From: Rhodoflexus caldus
GTDB lineage: Bacteria; Bacteroidota; Bacteroidia; Cytophagales; Thermoflexibacteraceae
Assembly (NCBI RefSeq): GCF_021206925.1
Contig: NZ_JAJPRF010000001.1
Coordinates: forward strand, 248,001 to 312,000
Reading direction: 5' to 3'
Length of the DNA: 64,000 bases
Position 1 is the first letter of the stretch. Every line of letters begins with the position of its first letter. The translations under genes were made by a program, and so were the position numbers. Under the pieces are notes generated by a model, which saw nothing but the letters and a program-made list of their open reading frames with translations, had not been told where the DNA came from and did not search any database. This document shows positions 61,141 to 64,000 of the stretch, piece by piece.

Positions 61141-62220
61141 TTATTTTTTTGTCGTGCGTTTTTTCAGCGTAACCTCTGCTTTGGGTGCTTCGTCTTTAGC
61201 GGTTTTCTTCACAAGGTCAGGATTGCTTACCGGTAATCCTAAACAGGCTTGCGAAGTAAACTCGCCCCAAGTCAGGTTCATTTGGCCTTCTTTGTTCTTT
61301 TTCGCACGTTCAATGGCCATATTGGCAGCAGCTTCTACTACCCACTCAAAATTTTCCTGACCTACCGAGTGCACGTCGGCATCGGGTGCAGGGTTACAGA
61401 AGTCAATTGCATATGGAATACCGTCGCGAACGGCAAATTCGGCAGTATTGAAATCGTAGCCAAGTGCTTTGTTGAGGCGCAACACATAGTCTTTTATGGT
61501 TGCCAGCAGTTTTTTAGCAGCAGCGCCTGTTGCTTTGGTTTCGGCCACATAGCGCAAATGATGCGGATTGCGCGGCTCATAAGGCATAATGCGCACATCT
61601 TTTTGGCCGATGCAATAGCAGCGGAAGTAATCGGTAAACTGGATTTCTTCTTGCAAAAGCATCACCAAATCGCCTGTTTCGGGGTGCTTGCTGTAAAAAT
61701 CGCCTAAGCTGTTGAGTTTGTAAACATTTTTCCAGCCACCGCCTGCATGAGGCTTCATATAAGCAGGGAATCCGATGGTTTCCCATGCTTTTTCCCAGTT
61801 GTAGTGGCCGAAAAGGTTAGTAAATGAGTGTTCGTTTGTATCGGGTGGCATCCGGTGAGAAGGCAGCAGCACTGTTTTAGGTACGGGAACACCTATTTTG
61901 GTTGCCAAGCAGTTGTTAAAAAACTTTTCGTCTGCGCTCCACCAAAACGGGTTGTTGATAACAGCCGTTCCGTTGAGAGCCGCATTTTTCAGATAGGCGC
62001 GGTAGAAGGGTACATCCTGAGAAATGCGGTCAATAATAACGGCATAGCCGGAAGGCTCGCCCTGCTCAACACTTTCTATAGACACAGGCTCTGCAATAAT
62101 ATTTTTGCCTTGTGTTTTCTGATTTACGCGTTCAACAAATGCCTGTGGAAAGGTTCTTTCTTTTCCGTGTAAGATGCCGATTTTTTTCAAAGTTATAGGA
62201 ATTAAGGTTGGACAATGCAA
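61141..62220 (-). CDS. RimK-like ATP-grasp protein of unknown substrate
   Basis: A 359-residue ATP-grasp enzyme. It shows the family's lid and ATP-binding stretch GFPAYMKPHAGGGWKNVYKL, QEEIQFTDYFRCYCIG, and the metal-binding end YDFNTAEFAVRDGIPYAIDFCNPAPDAD, with Asp/Glu/Asn in the right order. The N-terminal part KKIGILHGKERTFPQAFVERVN is shared with a Bacteroidota group of unknown function. Residues 330-359 are a Lys-rich tail (KRTTKK). Only one ATG is available at the start (62220), but homologous sequence begins at a TTG 10 codons further (62190), which may be the true start. Partners and product are unknown. Confidence 0.75.
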   Translation of the reverse strand: MHCPTLIPITLKKIGILHGKERTFPQAFVERVNQKTQGKNIIAEPVSIESVEQGEPSGYAVIIDRISQDVPFYRAYLKNAALNGTAVINNPFWWSADEKFFNNCLATKIGVPVPKTVLLPSHRMPPDTNEHSFTNLFGHYNWEKAWETIGFPAYMKPHAGGGWKNVYKLNSLGDFYSKHPETGDLVMLLQEEIQFTDYFRCYCIGQKDVRIMPYEPRNPHHLRYVAETKATGAAAKKLLATIKDYVLRLNKALGYDFNTAEFAVRDGIPYAIDFCNPAPDADVHSVGQENFEWVVEAAANMAIERAKKNKEGQMNLTWGEFTSQACLGLPVSNPDLVKKTAKDEAPKAEVTLKKRTTKK

Positions 62221-62258
62221 ATTTACAAAGCTACGTACATCATTTACAAGTATTTAGC

Positions 62259-63578
62259 TCAATTGTCGGTGTTTTTTGCCAGCCAGTCTTCGGGGTTGAG
62301 GCTTTGCCGATTTTTCCATATCTGGAATTGGAGCATCGGGTATCCGTCGCGGTTCAAACCGACAGTACCCAGCACTGCGCGGGCTTTAACGCGGCTGCCT
62401 ACCTTTACCGCAACATTTTGCAGGCGCGCATATATGCACAGATAATCATCGTGCTGCACAATCACTACCCAGCCCATATCAGGGTCTTGACTGACAACTG
62501 TAACCACGCCGTCAAACACACTTCGCACAGGCTCGTTGCGCATGGTGAGAATATCTATTCCCAAATTCTCAATTTCTATGTTAGATATGCCCGGGTAGTT
62601 ATGAATACCGAATCTTGATGCAATAAGATTGTATTTATCTACCGGCCAAGGCAGCAGCGATTTGTTTTCGGCAAACACATTGTTGCGTATGCTGCCTGTC
62701 GGTGTGGCTTTCGCCGCTCCTGAATATTGAGGGCGGGTTTCTGCTGCCTTTCCTGCCGACTTGGCGGTCGTTGTTTTATTACGCACGGCATTTACGGCCT
62801 CTGGTTGCGGCACGGCAGCTATGGCGTTGGTTTTGGAGTTGTTCCAATCTGCACCTCTGGCGGCCAAGATATTATCTATTTCCCTTGTGATGGACTTGTT
62901 AAATCTTTCTAATGCCTCCTTGCGTTCTATGAAATCTTTTTCTCGCTTTTGCAGTTCCTTCACTCGCAGGTCAAGTTCTTTTCGTTGCTGCATTTCAAAG
63001 GCAATGTTACTTTTCAGCGACTGTTCCGTTGCTTGGCGGAGTTGCTCCAATTCAGCCAATTGTTTTTTGCGCTCCGTCAATTTCTTGACTGTCGCCGCAA
63101 TGGCATTTAGCTGCTCTCTTCGCGTGCGTTCGTACTGCGTCAGGTTATTTTTCTTTTGATTAACATCGTTCCATGAATCTATGGCAAGCAAGTTGGCCGT
63201 AGCATTCTTTGGCTGATTTTCCTGCTTGGAAAGTTCAAAGATGGTTTTCTGATAATTCTGCCGCAATTGTGCTTCATCCTTTTCAAGCGCTTCTATCAGT
63301 TCCTGCGTTTCCCTAATCTGCTCTTGAATCCATGCCTGCTTTTCCTGAACAATCTTAATCTCTTTGATGTAGCGCTCCAAAATGGTCTTACGTGTCAGAT
63401 ACTCACTCAACGTAGCCTCTTTTGTTCTGCCCGTTGAGATAATCGTTTGATTCAACTCTTCTATTTTCTTCTGATTTTTGAGCCGCACCGTCTCCAATGA
63501 ATCAAGATTGTTGTTCCTTTGCGCATAGATTTCCCTACAAGCAAATAAGAAGCACAATGTTAGCAGGATGTTTCGCAT
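62259..63578 (-). CDS. EnvC-like murein hydrolase activator with degenerate LytM (M23) domain
   Basis: A 439-residue exported protein: signal peptide (1-20, ending IYAQ), a long coiled coil to about residue 250 (RERTKEATLSEYLT, RQATEQSLK-type heptads), a low-complexity linker, and a C-terminal M23-like domain (LGIDILTMRNEPVRSVFDGVVTVV). The zinc-site His expected before GID is Asn (ENLGID), and the YxHL site is YARL, so it probably lacks hydrolase activity and instead activates an amidase, like E. coli EnvC. ATG 63578 fits the signal peptide. The gene faces hisB. Confidence 0.85.
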   Translation of the reverse strand: MRNILLTLCFLFACREIYAQRNNNLDSLETVRLKNQKKIEELNQTIISTGRTKEATLSEYLTRKTILERYIKEIKIVQEKQAWIQEQIRETQELIEALEKDEAQLRQNYQKTIFELSKQENQPKNATANLLAIDSWNDVNQKKNNLTQYERTRREQLNAIAATVKKLTERKKQLAELEQLRQATEQSLKSNIAFEMQQRKELDLRVKELQKREKDFIERKEALERFNKSITREIDNILAARGADWNNSKTNAIAAVPQPEAVNAVRNKTTTAKSAGKAAETRPQYSGAAKATPTGSIRNNVFAENKSLLPWPVDKYNLIASRFGIHNYPGISNIEIENLGIDILTMRNEPVRSVFDGVVTVVSQDPDMGWVVIVQHDDYLCIYARLQNVAVKVGSRVKARAVLGTVGLNRDGYPMLQFQIWKNRQSLNPEDWLAKNTDN

Positions 63579-63649
63579 GGGTAAATCAAGTGAGAGTTGT
63601 CTGAGGGGAATGCAGATGTTGAGCTTCAAATTTATGCAAATTTAACAGA

Positions 63650-64000
63650 ATGAAAAAGGCACTTTTCATAGACCGCGACGGCACCATCATTGTTGAACCA
63701 CCTGATGAACAGATAGATTCATACGAAAAACTGGCGTTTTTGCCCGGCGCTATCGGGGCACTGGCAAGGATAGCAAAGGCAGGTATTTATGAACTGGTGA
63801 TGGTAACTAACCAAGATGGTTTAGGCACGGCAAGTTTCCCCGAAGACACCTTCTGGCCTGCTCATCAAAAAATGTTGGATATCCTCGCTGCGGAAGGCAT
63901 TCTGTTTGATGCCATACATATTGACCGATCTTTCCCGCATGAAAACCTGCCCACACGCAAACCCGGAACGGCTATGCTCACGGCGTATATGGACGGGAGC
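63650..64000 (+). CDS. hisB: HisB N-terminal histidinol-phosphatase domain (cut by window edge)
   Basis: The frame from ATG 63650 encodes [20 protein letters not shown], the HAD-phosphatase start with the nucleophile Asp in DRDGT, then [16 protein letters not shown] and [22 protein letters not shown], typical of bifunctional histidinol-phosphatase/imidazoleglycerol-phosphate dehydratase. It continues beyond the window, so the dehydratase half cannot be seen. It is divergent from the EnvC-like gene, with 71 bases between starts. Confidence 0.85.
   Translation, partial: MKKALFIDRDGTIIVEPPDEQIDSYEKLAFLPGAIGALARIAKAGIYELVMVTNQDGLGTASFPEDTFWPAHQKMLDILAAEGILFDAIHIDRSFPHENLPTRKPGTAMLTAYMDGS

Noticed and set aside
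1-64000. rRNA and tRNA genes, CRISPR arrays, restriction or toxin-antitoxin modules
   Set aside because: Read over all intergenic parts; no cloverleaf, rRNA core sequence, spacer array or classic module was recognised. A covariance search for tRNA would settle this.

Overview
The window reads as chromosomal DNA from a Bacteroidota member, most likely Cytophagales. The evidence is a PorT-type secretion component, a type IX C-terminal sorting domain on a metalloprotease, a SusC/SusD pair, BshC of bacillithiol synthesis, a CrtW-like carotenoid ketolase (expected for flexixanthin-type pigments) and several promoters of the TTTG / TAnnTTTG type used in this phylum. Most of the window is ordinary, densely packed core genome. 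I saw no rRNA, tRNA or CRISPR array.

Positions 1-3839 hold the end of ubiE, porT, a small membrane-anchored protein and a PcrA/UvrD helicase. Positions about 3840-7250 form an accessory, more AT-rich island: a roughly 990-bp insertion sequence whose transposase lies in shifted frames, a 3' gene fragment cut off by that element, a small lipoprotein with a clear terminator, and a frameshifted membrane sensor with a histidine-kinase phosphoacceptor helix but no ATPase domain. Positions 7287-16704 return to core functions: MurB, a CCA-adding-type nucleotidyltransferase, an NAD-dependent epimerase, SDR enzymes, a Uma2 nuclease, HupE/UreJ, and an M1 peptidase. Between the epimerase and an SDR gene lies a non-coding 388-bp stretch with a 14-bp hairpin touching a 174-bp element bounded by 20-bp inverted repeats.

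Positions 16707-21490 are a leftward run: GNAT, holB, an Rpn-type nuclease, then a carotenoid ketolase, a TIGR03643 protein and a site-2 protease, the last three joined by ATGA overlaps. Positions 21694-31804 carry a double-VOC protein, a DsbA/FrnE oxidoreductase, a secreted M43 protease, BshC, a secreted protein with an internal duplication, holA, and a leftward operon HU - TPR lipoprotein-like protein - a 29-residue mS38/AURKAIP1-like protein - RNase G. The 29-residue gene is easily missed.

Positions 32038-42480 hold an orphan kinase and a surface-glycan cluster: two methyltransferases, a GtrB-like glycosyltransferase, a WecE-like aminotransferase, a hexapeptide acyltransferase and three large membrane proteins, of which at least two look like GT-C enzymes. 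Base composition is mosaic, and one gene is extremely AT-rich. Positions 42561-49335 hold a PhoB/PhoR-type pair, a NuoM gene without the usual NuoL and NuoN neighbours, and a tricorn-like protease. Positions 49459-64000 hold CysQ, a TPR histidine kinase overlapping it tail to tail, a SusC-SusD-lipoprotein operon, a GMC oxidoreductase, YdcF, dCTP deaminase, an ATP-grasp enzyme of unknown substrate, an EnvC-like protein with a degenerate LytM domain, and the start of hisB.

I found no clear-cut new defence or other headline system. The best leads are the inverted-repeat element at 10939-11143, the HU/mS38-like/RNase G operon, the overlapping ketolase-TIGR03643-S2P genes, the orphan NuoM, and the ATPase-less sensor.
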